Shown here: one piece after another, positions 34,211-46,875 of the stretch | How the letters are laid out: the number at the start of each line of letters is the position of its first letter | Numbering within the stretch: the first letter of the stretch is position 1 | Origin: Homalodisca vitripennis | Taxonomy: Eukaryota; Arthropoda; Insecta; Hemiptera; Cicadellidae | Reading direction: 5' to 3' | Assembly (NCBI RefSeq): GCF_021130785.1 | Contig: NC_060213.1 | Span: 135,856,001-135,920,000 of the forward strand | DNA length: 64,000 bases | Notes under the pieces: generated by a model | Told to the model about the DNA's origin: nothing | What the model saw: the letters and a program-made list of their open reading frames with translations, nothing else | Databases searched by the model: none | Translations under genes and position numbers: made by a program

Positions 34211-34992
34211 CTTGCTCTCTCGGATTAGAACCTATTATACCTTTTGACTTTCATTTATCAAGCGTCGTTATCTACCCGCCACAACCTTTCACTCGCTCGT
34301 TCCATTTCCTCCCTCGGCGGCTCTGATTTTTGTTCCGAGTTTTGCAAAGGAAATCCCTTCATCCGACCGAATAGCCGTCGCGAGTGAATTTCTCAGTCAA
34401 ACCGTAACGAGATGTTGTCTCGCTGTCGATAATGCAGGCATAAAATCTTTATATTATTTGCTGAAGGAATTGTTATTCATTCAATATCACCGCAATTCTT
34501 GAGTTCCTTAAAAAGTCTTAGACTTGAATGGGGAAATTATAAATTCGTAACAAAGTAAAATCTGAACTCATTCAAAAAGTCTAGATTATTCTGTATCGTA
34601 ATTGTTTACGAGTGATTTCTAGTTCTCAGTTCTTAAGACCAAATCTCGACGGGATATTTAACTAATTTAAAGTGATTAAATCAAAATTAAAAATGAATCT
34701 TGTTAAAAAAGGTAAGATACTCTTAAAATCAATATACCACCACTAGTTTTGGAAAAAATCTAAATTTCGACTAAGAAAACTGGGTTATGGAACTACACCG
34801 GCGATAGCGCCGATCACTTTATTTTAAAATATATTTTTCGTCCTAAGATCTTAAAGAAGTGTAGTGATTAATTTACAGCAGGACAGAATTGGAGGGAAAA
34901 ATTTCCAACAAATTTGTTGAAACTAGGAATTTTAAGATTTTCTTTCCAAAGGATATCATAAACATTTGGCTAAATATGTATTTCCACGAGAC
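34211..34992. other. No gene recognised
   Basis: The first 150 bases remain GC-richer and may belong with the G-rich block. The rest is AT-rich with no frame or repeat. Confidence 0.35.
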
Positions 34993-35665
34993 GTGAATCG
35001 GTGCCAAATCTAGGAGTCGATAAGGACTATCGACGGATTCATTCTCAGTTCACACCACAAAGAGAGCCACGCGGGCATGAATAAAGGGACCGAACCGGGT
35101 GAAGAGGTGTGAATCGGTGCCAAATCTAGGAGTCGATAAGGACTATCGACGGATTCATTCTCAACTCACGCCACAAAGAGAGCCAGCCACGCGGGCATGA
35201 ATAAAGGGACCGAACCGGGTGAAGAGGTGTGAATCGGTGCCAAATCTAGGAGTCGATAAGGACTATGAACAGATTCATTCTCAGCTCACGCCTCAAAGAG
35301 AGCCGCGCGGGCATGAATAAAGGGACCGAACCGGGTGAAGAGGTGTGAATCGGTGCCAAATCTAGGAGTCGATAAGGACTATGAACAGATTCATTCTCAG
35401 CTCACGCCTCAAAGAGAGCCGCGCGGGCATGAATAAAGGGACCGAACCGGGTGTAGAGGTGTGAATCGGTGCCAAATCTAGGAGTCGATAAGGACTATGA
35501 ACAGATTCATTCTCAGCTCACGCCTCAAAGAGAGCCGCGCGGCGCATGAATAAAGGGACTGAACCGGGTGTAGAGGTGTGAATCGGTGCCAAATCTAGGA
35601 GTCGATAAGGACTATCGACGGATTCATTCTCAGCTCATGCCGGAGCAAGAGCCACGCGGGCTCGG
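34993..35665 (+). repeat. Tandem repeat, about 116-bp unit, 5.6 copies
   Basis: Unit starts (gtgaatcggtgccaaatc) fall at 34993, 35109, 35229, 35345, 35461 and 35578. Units include gggaccgaaccgggtg and gagccacgcgggcatg. Copies 1, 2 and 6 hold a palindrome, GTCGATA-aggac-TATCGAC; copies 3-5 share a change to ctatgaac that breaks it. The last unit is partial and diverges after about 35650. No coding role is seen. Confidence 0.93.
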
Positions 35666-38600
35666 TGTAGAGTCGGTGATTTGCATACCTTGCCTCGCCT
35701 CTTCCTGTTCCTTCCTGCACCGAGTCACGGGAACTAACGATTTACTGCTTCGCCCTTGTTCCATGCCGAAATAGCCTTCCTCCGTTAAATAGACTACAAA
35801 CCAACAGATCATCCTCGGACTTCTGTCTAAACCGTCTCCTCCTAAACAAGGGTTTCCAACGCATTATCGCATCAGCATTAGGCTTTACGTAGACAAGGCT
35901 TTACGAATCGTCTTTTATAGTTTTCTCACTGCTTTACATACTCGTACTCAACGATAGTCCTTAATTAATAAATCTGTAAGCATATAAGAGATCGTACCAT
36001 TAACTGACATGCTGACAATAAATTGAATAAACGTCTGAACCAAATACATTTACTGTTATGTCAGAATTGGACACTAACGATCTTATTCAATATTACTTTA
36101 CAATTCCATGTCATAACCAAAAAGTTAACTTGAAAGGACGCAATTCATAGATTTACACAACAGTGGTGATAATAATAGGTACTTATTTCTACCTATTCTT
36201 GTAACTATCATCAACGTGTTGACGAAAATAACTACTTTAACGGTTTTACTTAAAGACTAGTAAAAGCTTCTCAATGTTTATTTCCACCAAGAATTACGTG
36301 GTTCCTTGAAGTTCAATTGAGAGCACAGAGTGTTTAATACAGGTCTATCTGGCATTAGTAAATTTTGTAAAGTCTTGCTGCTTTACACGAAGTTCGCTCA
36401 GAAATAGTTCCATTCTATTTCAGTTCTCTGGACTGTTCAATGGCAACATCCGTACGCTCAAGACTACTCTAATACCTGTCACGACTATACTCCAAGTTTA
36501 CCTATTCATATCGTATCAAAAAATTTCCAACAAACAAGAACCATTAGATATTCTGCCTCTGTCAACCTATTCTGTTACCTATTCAACCAAAACTTACAAA
36601 TCAGCCTGCAATGATGAGTGTAAGAGGCAGTGCTGTACAGTGATTAGCTAAAGCTTAACCAATCACCGACAATCTGCCCAATCAGCGACCAATGCTGTTT
36701 GTTTATCACGGTTTGCCTGCTTTTCGATAGTCTGAAGTTATCTCCAGTGAAACATTCCCTGACCTTTAAGCCTCCATCACACTTTAAAGCCTTCAAAGGT
36801 TTAATGGTACTACTTAAACGTTAACAACAACTACCTATTATTAATAACAACGTTAATTCAGACAAATTTTACATTCTTTTCAGAAGCGAATTTGTTTCAA
36901 GTTTTTTTTTCTAATCTGATCTAATAAATCGTTGACAATTTACGCCGATTGAGCGTTATGTATTACAAATTTATGACGTCATTACCACAAAAATAAACAC
37001 TGTTATTCCACATCATTAGAAAAAATTGCCTGTTTGTGCCTTTTTATTTATTTTATCTTGATGTATCATCTCTTTCTGTAAAGTCGGGAAAACGGCAAAT
37101 TTCACGTGTGGCTGCCATATCGAAATATCAATTTGAAGGTATTTTGAACCTTTTGAAAGTTAAGTTGTACCTTTGATACAAGAGATAACTCATCCAATGC
37201 TATAAATGAAGTCACGGAAAAGTTAGCGCTAAAACTACCCTCTGTAGAGAGAGGCACAGGTAGCTCCGAGAGCAAATATTTAAAACGCAACAATCAAAGT
37301 TATGTGGCGCGACTCTAGCGTCGGACCTCAGAACTAACTGAAATAACCCCCCTGGACCTCAGCACACAACCATTTATCTCCTGTATAACTAATACAATCA
37401 AGGGTATGAAATATTGAAGGTATGAAGGTTCTAATACATGTATGCTGTAACAGTTTTAAGAATCCAAAAGATCCGTCACGTAGAAACCTTGTATTTTTTA
37501 CACAGTCATGTTACTTTAAGCATATAGGCTGAATGGTTTCTAAAATTTGGCTTAGGTTTTACTGCAATCAATTTTTACAAATTGTATTTGTAAAAATATT
37601 AAATTTTATTGATTCCAGGCTATCGTATAGCCTACGTCTCAAAATACTGTCGGCAAACTCACGATACCAAAACAATTGCAAGAATAAAAACTGTAGTAAA
37701 ATTATAGATTCTAAACCCGTTTCCGTTTTACATTCCTATTCTGAATGTCCAAATCACTGACACCTTAAAACGGTCAAAAGCTTAAAGTTGTTAGAAATCG
37801 TTCAAAGTTTCTTTAACCTGTTTAATTTCTGTTATGGAATACCTGAGGTAAAACTTTTGCAAAAATGAGAACTACCACCACTTGAACTGTTTATTGGTCG
37901 ATACCTACTAACGAACTTATCCATGTAGGCTATGTGTAGTCTATTTATATCGCCGTAATGTGATTAGTTTAACTCTATTAGAAATTTTGGCGGTAATCGT
38001 ATTTACAAACTCGTGTTTCACTGCATAGATGTTTGTTTAGTAATAATCCACGGCCCCATACAATACAACAGAATCCAAACAACAATGTTTTGGAATCATA
38101 TGAGGCGAATAATAAGGAGAAAACTGTACGCATCTGTTGCGTTCCTTATAACGATGTGTTCCCAATATCAATCAATATATCTTTCTGTATGTGTCTGTTT
38201 CTCAAAAACTGATATTCAATGTAGTAATGTTCAAATGATCGTCTACCGAGCAACACTATCGTGATTAATAATAATTTAAGGTATGAAATCAATGTCTGGA
38301 TTTTACTTTAACTGTCTCAGATGTTGTATGGTAATTCAAACAAATTGCAATGTACAAATCTTAAACTCGCCTATAACAAACTTTATACTGCACAAAGCAA
38401 ATAAAAAGACCTCCGCTAGCGAAGCGGGCAAGGGAATCAATGCTGTAATTAAATGTTACAGCCGTAAAAGTACATTTCAAGATTCATAATTTATTTATTT
38501 ATTTTATTTCCAACGGTATACCATTTTATAATGTGAAAAAAAGAAAAAAAGATAATGGTCATTTTCCTTCCTGCAAAGTACACTAATATCCCGATTTTCC

Positions 38601-38834
38601 TTACCACTGCAAGACTTGAACTTTGAGACTGTACCAATTGCTTATCAAAGTGTCTGCTGAGAGAAATTCATGTAAAAACCAATTTTAATAAAAAAAACTT
38701 AAAATGTACTATGTTTATTATATAAAATGTTTTGGTCTTTCAGATACGCATGAAGTGTACTCCAAGTTCGGTGCAATTTTTCTTAAGTTATACATTTAAT
38801 TTATCACACTTTATATAATTGTATTTTTTTAAGC
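35666..38834. other. No gene recognised; CCAAT cluster at 36658-36700; LINE-like tail at 38485-38515
   Basis: About 3.2 kb of mostly AT-rich DNA. Three CCAAT motifs occur close together (about 36659, 36682 and 36693), which is compatible with a promoter but unsupported by any exon. Reading on the minus strand, taccgttggaaataaaataa followed by ataaataa (38485-38515) resembles the 3' end of another LINE. Frames of up to 83 codons have no motif. Confidence 0.35.
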
Positions 38835-41392
38835 ATGCTGTCAGTCACAACACCCACTCGCGTGACAGCAACATCACAGTCAGCAATTGACAATGTGATC
38901 ACCAACTTACCAAGTGTCGCAGTTGAGGTGGTTAACACAGCAATATCAGACCACTATGGCCAAGAGGCTAAAATCAGTGGAGAAAAAATTTTAAGGGAGC
39001 CCAAAATCTCAAAAAACAATAAGAGACACTAGGCTACAAAATATCGCTCTCCTCAACGGCATCTCTTTCCAAAGAAAAGTGGGAATTCTTGAATTGGTCT
39101 CAACCTCTAGAACAGAACTTTAAAGTTTTCACGGAATGTTTTAAATATCATTTAAAATGTGTGCTGTCCTCAAAAATCAATTAAATGTTGTCCCAAAAGG
39201 ACTAACAATAAATGGATCACTAAAGGAATTTTGGTTTCGAGAGAGAAATTAAAATTTTTCTCCGAAATTCAGAAAAAACCACTTCAAAAGAAGATTTTAA
39301 ATTTTTTTTCCGAAATTACAAAAGAATTTACAGAAAGGTGATCCAAGCCACGAAAGCATATGATGTCTCAAAATCAATCACCTCGTCAAAAAAATATTTC
39401 TAAAACAGTTTGGGGCATCATAAACAATAAAACAAAACACAGAAAACAATCAAAATTAAAAATTGGGGATAGGCTTGTGGAGGATGCGACTGAGGTTGCG
39501 AACGAGTTTAACAGATTTTTCGCATCTGTTGCTTGTGAGCAAAATCCTTGTCCACCACCTCCTCAAGTAAACCCCACGCCTATACAGGGACCAGTTTCCT
39601 CATTGGCACTGGCTCCTGTAGTTGAGGGAAGAGATCGTGAAAATCATTCAGCAGCTCCCACCCAAAAAAAAAACAAACGACATTAATTTTGATGTCGGCG
39701 TGGCTTATAAAGAAATGCTCCAAGGCATATTGCCAAGCCACTAGTCCAATTAATAAATCAGTCATTCGAAGAAAGAGTTTTTCCCTCGCTCCTAAAATTG
39801 CAAAAAGGTGAGCCCAATCTTCAAAAAAGACGACCCATGCTCTGCAAATAATTATCGGCCTGTCTCTATTTTGCCTGTTCTGAGCAAAATTTTTGGAAAA
39901 AATCTTTTTACAAAGAATGCTTCAGTTTTTGAATAATCACAACCTTCTTTCTGAACACCAATTCGGTTTCAGAAGGGGCAAGTCGACAATTGATGCAATT
40001 GTGAGTCTTGTTGAAATGGTGTGGTAGAGGGATTAGAAAGTCGAAATCTCACTTTATAAGTGTATTTCTCGACTTAACTAAAGCATTCGACTGTGTCGAC
40101 CACGTGAAGCTGCTTGACAAACTTGAATTCCCCATGGCATCAGAGGCGTGCCTCTTCAGTGGCTTAGCTCATTTCTAAGCCGCAGAAAACAGCTTGTTCA
40201 AAATCTCAAACAAATTTTCCGAGCCGTTGCAGCTGAGATATGGAGTCCCTCAAGGATCAATTCTCAGTCCAATTCTTTTTCTCATCTATGTCAATGACAT
40301 AGACTCATCACTACTGCACGGGAAACTTGTGCAGTATGCTGATGACACAACACTTTGTTTTACCAGCAAATCCAAAATGATTCTGGAACAACAAAGCTTT
40401 CTCGTCGTCAACAGTTGTGTCCAGCACTTCAATAGCCTCAAACCTCAAAGCAAATTCTTCAAAGTCAAACGTCCTGACTTTCGCACTGCGATCAGGAAAT
40501 CTCAATGACGGTGCAGCCGTATTATTGGAAGACACAGTGCTGGATGAAGTCGAATGTTCAAAGTTTCTGGGAATATTCCTTGATCGAAGATTGACTTGGA
40601 ATGCTCACATTGACCACGTTTGTTCCAGACTGTCCTCAGGCATTTATGTCTTGAGGTCTTTAGCCAAGTACTGCCCTACTCAGGTACTGTACTGATGACG
40701 GCGTATTATGGCTTGATCTACCCCCACCTCACTTACGGTCTGGTGTGTTATGGGGAGCCTGCGCAAACAACCATTTTCTTCCGAGCATTCAAAATTCAGA
40801 AGCAAGCGATTCGCATAATCGCAAAAAATGAAATTCCGAGAATCGTGCAAAGAAGCCTTCAAAATGTTGCAACTGTTGACTCTGCCTTGTCTCTACATTC
40901 TTGAGACAAGCTCATTTTGTTTGTCCAAATGTGCATTAACCCGGGACCGTGACATGCACGAGTATGAGACAAGAGGCAGAGATGCCTACCGAACTGGAAG
41001 ACACAGGACGGGGGTTTACGAACACACTTGCCCTCCCAGGCAGGTATTCGGTTCATCAACTAGTTGCCAGAATCAGTTTAAGAAATGCCCCAACGCCTAA
41101 GGTGTTAAAAACTCGTTTAAGACGCTTTTTAGTGTCGCAAGCATTTTACAGTGCTGACGAGTTTATGGCATTCGACTGGGTGACCGCACAATTAGCAAAC
41201 TGACTACCGGCGCTGGAAATGGGAATATTGGCTGGATGAATGTGGAGTTGGCTGAAAATTTGTACGTTTGAATGTGGTTTGAGGCGATGTGAAAGTTTTA
41301 AATTTTAGATATTAATTTTAGAATATCTTGACTATTGCTATACATGTGATTATGTCCTGGCAATAAAAATTGATTTGATTTGATTTGATTAA
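38835..41392 (+). pseudogene. Jockey/CR1-type LINE: endonuclease end, reverse transcriptase and 3' tail, frameshifted
   Basis: A LINE ORF2 copies its RNA into nicked target DNA. In order: the end of the endonuclease (SAIDNVITN, AISDHYGQ, 38877-38970); a linker (SKTVWGIINNKTKHRK, EFNRFFASVA, 39390-39535); RT segments NNYRPVSILPVLSK (about 39850), HQFGFRRGKSTIDAIVSLVE (about 39958), FLDLTKAFDCVDHVKLL (about 40070), YGVPQGSILSPILFLIYVND (about 40240) and the catalytic YADD at 40335-40346; thumb SKFLGIFLDRRLTWNAHI (about 40560), YYGLIYPHLTYG (40710); and the C-terminus FYSADEFMAFDW (about 41150). At least six frameshifts or stops break it and the 5' part is missing. A (TTGAT)n tail at 41366-41392 marks the 3' end. 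Confidence 0.9.
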
Positions 41393-42128
41393 TATTCTTA
41401 AATCAGTCACAGATTTAGCTTAAGAAGGATAACGGCTACCGATTGGTTAAAAACGAACGTGATTTCGGTCAGTGGGGGACTTAAACTTTTAAACTAAAAC
41501 TTTTCTACGTAATACCTTCGCGGCCAATAAACTCACAATCGCGATTACATTTTCAATTCTGTCTGTGATACTGGCCTATTTATTGGCTGAGCGTCAGCGA
41601 AGCCCATCACTCGAGGGGCTGGAAGAATTTCATTTCTGTCATTCCGTCAGCCCGCAGAGCACTCGGGAATGAATTGAGGTATAGATTTAGGCGAAGCGTG
41701 TTACTCATGGCGTGGTGTACTTCTATTTGTAATTTTAAGATTAATTTAAAACATATACGCGTTTTCTTGCCATCTACACCCTGGCCTAAGGTAGACGTGT
41801 GTTGAAGCTGGAACCCGCTGATTCTACACACTCTCCTCGGCTGAAGAGGCGAATCGAAGCCAAAACAGGCCACGACGCAAAATCGACAGAGCTTACGCTC
41901 ATAGTTTAGTTTGTAACGTTAGTCGTCGAAACACTTTTGATCAAGGTCACTCGAGTAACCGAATCCAAAAGGGTGACCTCGTTTGATGAGTTATACGTAA
42001 ACCGCTTAAAAACACTGGGCGATTTTAGTTCACGCAGGGTGAGGTAAATACCCTTCCGTCGCTGTGATGCCGCCCTCTCCCAGTATCCCCACCACTGCTC
42101 GGCACTCGCCCGCTCGCTCTATCCCCTG
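41393..42128. other. No gene recognised
   Basis: Mixed-composition DNA. The string ggctgagcgtcagcgaagcc (41586) has relatives near 22188 and 22393 (gctaacgctcag, reversed), suggesting a further dispersed repeat whose borders I cannot define. An 88-codon minus frame at 41873 has no motif. Confidence 0.35.
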
Positions 42129-42136
42129 ACCTGACC

Positions 42137-42823
42137 TAGTGATGGGAGAATCGAATACTTAAAAGAATCGAATACAGTGAATTCGAATTCATCCCTGTAT
42201 TCGAATATGTATTCAAATACTTGTATTCGAATACTTTTGCTTTTTGTGCCTTTGGCTTTTTGTGCCTCTTATAAACAAGTCATACCCATGATATACGAAC
42301 TTCAGAAGAAATATCTTTGTTTACCTGCTACTTCAGTTCCGTCTGAAAGACTATTTTCCATAGCAAGTCTTGTCACTAATGACCGTAGAAATAGACTGAA
42401 GCCAGATAACCTCAATAATATTTTGTTTATACACAACAATATGAAATAAACATTCATATTATTGTCTTTGTTGCTTATAACTGTAACTCTTAAATAATAT
42501 GTATTCTTTAATTTAATAATTATACATTTTTCAAGTATTAAAATTTGTAATTAATTATTTTTTCAAATTATGAATCTCCCCTAAATTATTCTTTTCAAAG
42601 TCTCCATATATGTATTAATTTTAAACCTCATATGAATACGAATACAGCTCTTGGATATTTTATTTGAATACTATTTGTCAAAATAAACGAATACTCCAGG
42701 TTTGAATTTCAATTCTTCTAGAGAAATTGTATTCATTTCAAAAGTATTCGAATTCATTTTGATGTATTCGAATATGTGAATATTCTGGCTGTATTCGAAT
42801 ACTATTCGATTCTCCCATCACTA
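42137..42823 (+). mobile_element. hAT-family deletion derivative with exact 8-bp target duplication
   Basis: Terminal inverted repeats: tagtgatgggagaatcgaat at the left, and the same reverse-complemented at the right (attcgattctcccatcacta). The host octamer acctgacc occurs at 42129-42136 and 42824-42831, the eight-base duplication typical of hAT insertion. Sub-terminal regions are packed with gtattcgaatac-type palindromes, probable transposase binding sites. Only the last part of the transposase gene remains inside. Insertion looks comparatively recent because the duplication is perfect. Confidence 0.9.
42250..42449 (+). pseudogene. hAT transposase C-terminal dimerisation segment
   Basis: The frame reads YELQKKYLCLPATSVPSERL, then FSIASLVTNDRRNRL and ILFIHNN before TAA at 42447-42449. 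The S-x-P/S-SERLFS...RNRL...N pattern is the C-terminal dimerisation region of hAT transposases. All DNA-binding and catalytic parts are missing. The upstream junction lies within repeated ctttttgtgcctttggc, perhaps where the deletion occurred. Confidence 0.85.
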
Positions 42824-42831
42824 ACCTGACC

Positions 42832-44185
42832 ACTGCCACTGTGCGGCTAACCTCACACTGTAACGCAAGCTCCCTGGATATATCTAGAATACATTAGTCT
42901 GTTCAATGACTATTTTACGTTTGTAATATAGGCCTACAAACAAAAATACAATATACTTATAGAATATGTAAGTGGCTGCAGTGTAAACAAAATGGCGCCA
43001 GCGAGACACGACGCACACAGCTGATAAAACAGAGACGAGGAGATGATTGCCCCACTCCCCACCACTAGAGGGGGGCCCTCCTGCGCGTGGCTGCTCAGAT
43101 ATTTGCTTCTGCGCAGGTTTCTTTGCGAGCGGTTTATCTATAAGATCTTACAAGTACGATTACAACGCAGTTATCTATAGTACATGAATTAATGGTATTT
43201 AAAATTAATCCAGTGCGACATCTAAAACGCGAAATTAAAATCCGATAAGTGCGATAAAATCGAGAAATGGATGTGCATTTCATTTCTGTTCAAGCGGTCA
43301 AACTCACTCGCTCGCGCTCTATTTAGAGTAAGGCGAGGGAGGCATCATGACAAGGATGCCGTTGAAATGAAGTTTTCTTTTAAAACTCGTGTAATGCGTT
43401 CAGAGGGTTTTCCGTTACACAACGCGATAGCTTGGCTGGCTTCCGCACGCCACATAGCTAACTGCCACGCTTTCGCGCCTTGTTTCGTTTAAACAAGTTT
43501 AAATCATGATTCAAATCTTTATTTGTCACTAAACGTTACATATTATTGCTGTGATATAGTTACAGGTTATATCGTCAACATTACTAATTATACAAGTAGT
43601 ATTCGTTGACATTATATAATTTTATTTAGATGCTAGTCTAAAATTATCTAATTATTCTCGTACTATCATTATGGTAACTTGTATGACTATCATTATGGTA
43701 ATTTTTATGTAAAGATAAGTTAAAGCAACATTTTATTAAGTCACTAAGACAGTGATACTGTTAAAATATACAATAGATAACAGCACTAGAACACTATGGT
43801 ATTAAATAATACGTATCAAATTCAGATAAACTTAACAACAATAATTACCTTTAAAAATCTTAAAACATTTTAGGTACATATTTGCTAGATTTTTATAAAC
43901 CTCAGGTATGACATTTAATGCATAGAAATTCGTCTACTGAGTAGAACATGCCATCCATGAGGAGCGTAGGAAGTTTACATATGCACTTCATGTTACTTCA
44001 TTGCAGTTTTTACGCTGGTCTAAAATCAAAAGTATACCTTTTAGGATATTTTCGATAAAACTTTGTTTACCGTAGGGAAATGAACACTTTATTAACCGTG
44101 TTTGCTCTCGGACTGAATTTTCCAACATGCTTATCTTTTTTTTTGCTTGTAGATACGGAAAAGTATAGCAGTCATAAAAGAATGC
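42832..44185. other. No gene recognised; GC-richer parts at 42990-43140 and 43280-43490
   Basis: 42990-43140 contains aaaatggcgccagcgagaca and cctcctgcgcgtggctgctc. 43280-43490 has a 73-codon frame without a family match. They could be host exonic or promoter pieces, but no motif supports it. The remainder is AT-rich. Confidence 0.3.
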
Positions 44186-44405
44186 AAGTGCCGATTTCCG
44201 AGCGGTCTAAGACGTCGAGCAATGGATCTGGGTTAGAGATAGCGCAGATTCAAATTCTGTATGTGACCGAAGCACTTTTTATCAGTGCCATCGACCTTGT
44301 ACTGTATCGACTCTCCCCTTTATTCTGTTTGATAAGATCCTCGCACAGGCCAGTGGCCTATGAGGACGGACAGCATAAGGATTCAAAGGAAATCGGTCTG
44401 TCATT
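44186..44405 (+). mobile_element. tRNA-derived SINE, copy 3
   Basis: The head has ttccgagcggtctaagacgt (A box) and gattcaaattctg (B box, diverged). The body runs ttatcagtgccatcgacctt, gataagatcctcgcacaggc and gaggacggacagcataagg. The 124-codon frame crossing it is incidental. Confidence 0.8.
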
Positions 44406-45495
44406 AAAAAACGACTGTATCAAATGTCCAACTAATAAAACACACTATAGGTGAATTGTCAAAGAAGAGCCTAGTTCGTCTTTGCTGAAATTTAGTAGGT
44501 TTTAAATCAACGAGCGGGATCCATCGTTCAAAAAAAGGCTAGAAATATTTTTGTCGTTTTAAAATACATTTATAACGTGATAACAGTACAAACTTGAATG
44601 GTGAATTTAAACCAGAATTTAAAATTACATACATTTTTACAGTGAAAAGATTAACTGACGAGAGTTCTGCGCCTTACCTTAAACTCGAAAGGACGGCGGG
44701 GAGGATTTCTTCACAGCAGCACTCCAAGTAATTAGGCTTGCTTATAACCGGAGCCGGTTGATTGACAGCATGACTGTCAGGTGCACCAACATTGACGCTG
44801 AAAATAGCCTTATTTGTGCCGAGCCGCGACCCAAACAGACACAAACGGACGATTGCGTGAGCGTTGGCCGACATTGTTTTATTCTTATGGGTGGTACCGG
44901 CCTGTAGGCCTATATTAAAGCAATACATTACCTTTATTTATTTATTTTATTCTTGCGCTGGATAAAACCCGATTGGGATGAAACTGTCGCAACGCGAGGT
45001 TAGTCTAAAAGCGTAAATATAAAATTTAAGATTTGTGTTTTTTTTTTTTCAAAATTGCAGACAACAGTTTATAATTGTGAAAAATACAAACCTGCATGAA
45101 AATTCGGAGAATTTTTATTGATACGGTTATTAATACCGACGAATAATTGTATTCGTAATAATGCAAATAAAATAACTATTATCGCACTAAATCCTACTAA
45201 GAAATGAGCGCACTTGAGTCGATTAAAAATTTTAAAACATCAGTCCGTAATATTTTTTGAAAATATTCGTATTTTAATTTATTATTATTATTAAATGTTG
45301 CTTTAAATAAACTGTGTAATTAAGGCCAAATAATATTGAGTATTAGCCCATCCAATATAGTAAACATTGAGCACATTACTGTTTCACGACATTCCTCGGG
45401 ACTATGAATAATTTTTACTGCAGCATTGTTTACTAAAATGTTTCAAAAAACTCAAAATCTAGGCATATTTAGAAAGGCTTTAACTGGGTTGAGAT
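44406..45495. other. No gene; LINE-like tail at 44935-44955 (minus)
   Basis: Mostly AT-rich. 44690-44900 is GC-richer with an 84-codon minus frame lacking any motif. On the minus strand, gcgcaagaataaaataaata (44935-44960) looks like a LINE 3' end. Confidence 0.35.
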
Positions 45496-46299
45496 CATGG
45501 TGACCGGACTCAAATTTCTAAAAGGAGGACTTTTGGGGCGAAAAGGAGGACGTTTAATCAAAAAGGACAGCACTATATATAACTCTGCGAAAATTATTTA
45601 TGTATAAAGTATTCAACGAAAACATACTGTAAATTAGTATTGTATCATACTATATTTGAGCAATTAAAAGAAAACATATCAAAATTTAATTTGACATGTA
45701 AATTGAAAGGAATTCATATTAGTTCAGTGTATATTGATGGATAAAAGTATTATTTGATGTTGTATAATTTTGTATGAGGTATATCATTAATTTAATGTTT
45801 GTTATAATTATTCCATTAAAATCAGAACTGATTTGATCACAACATTATTACAAAAATATGAAAATTAATGTTCTGAAGCAATGTTAAGGAGAATACACCG
45901 CCTGTATCGTATTATTAGTGAACTATACTAACAGACATATAAGGGAAATTATCACTATAACATAACCTATCATAAAACATAAATATAAAAAGAATGGCTG
46001 AGCTGATAGAAACAACAGTGAGTCAGTGACACTATAGACAACACTCAACATACAACTGAATCTAACAGCAGTTCACATGCCATGGCATTACGTGTGCGCT
46101 GCAATAACCTTTCATGGTCTTTCCTCGGGTCTTCGGAAGTCGGAAGAATTTTTTAATTTGACGCTACAATTTTTCAAATATTTAAGAGTTCGCAAAAAAA
46201 AGATGGACATATTACATGATTTTCAAAAGCCGGGAGGACCGGAGGACAAACATTAAAAGGGAGGACATGTCCTCCTAAAGCCAGACGTCTGGTCACCCT
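45496..46299. mobile_element. TIR element with GGTGACC ends, non-coding
   Basis: The left end reads catggtgaccggactc and the right end, reverse-complemented, reads aagggtgaccagacgtc. Both ends then carry repeated AGGAGGAC blocks in inverted orientation (45522 and 45543; 46232-46273). This resembles the 'GGGTGACCAGACGTCC' ends of hAT-like DNA transposons. The 750-bp interior is AT-rich with no transposase. No target duplication could be found, so the exact borders are uncertain. Confidence 0.6.
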
Positions 46300-46875
46300 T
46301 TTTTTGGGGGGGGGGATTCTACTAATAACGATTCAAATCATCTTTTCAATACCCCTAACGATGTAAACCTTATCATGACAGCTTTTACTGGTCATTTATG
46401 TAACGTGGACTAATTGAAAAAGAAAATCGAACTTCATCAGTGAATAGTATTTCGTCTTGACATTTAAATCATTTTCATTCGCTAAGCAACAATACACTAT
46501 CATATAAGCAATATAAATTAAATATCGATCAAAAGATTAAAAATAATACTATTTAAGCTTATCTTAATTCAAACTAACAGTATTGACTTTGTATGTAATT
46601 TTTATTCGTTATTATTTATTCCAGAAAAATAAACATTATTTGAAAAGCCGCATAACGTTACGTGTTCTAATATCGGATTCCCAATACATCAAATGGCCCA
46701 TGAAAACATTGACATCTTTGGTTGATTCGAAGAAACGCTCTTGTCCAGACACGCGACTAAGTCTCCCTTTGTATGTTTTGGAGAAGGAAATAAACATGCA
46801 TCGACACTATCTGACCTCATGTAGTAAACGAATACTTTGAATAAGGCGATTCGTCCTCTTTCAATGGTTTTTAAT
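46300..46875. other. No gene recognised
   Basis: Begins with a T/G homopolymer stretch (46297-46318), then AT-rich DNA. An 85-codon frame at 46583 has no motif. Confidence 0.4.

Noticed and set aside
36658..36700. Promoter with three CCAAT boxes
   Set aside because: No downstream exon, start site or TATA element could be supported, so it is mentioned only in the gap note.
44080..44454. 124-codon open frame
   Set aside because: Half of it is a tRNA-derived SINE and the rest shows no motif.
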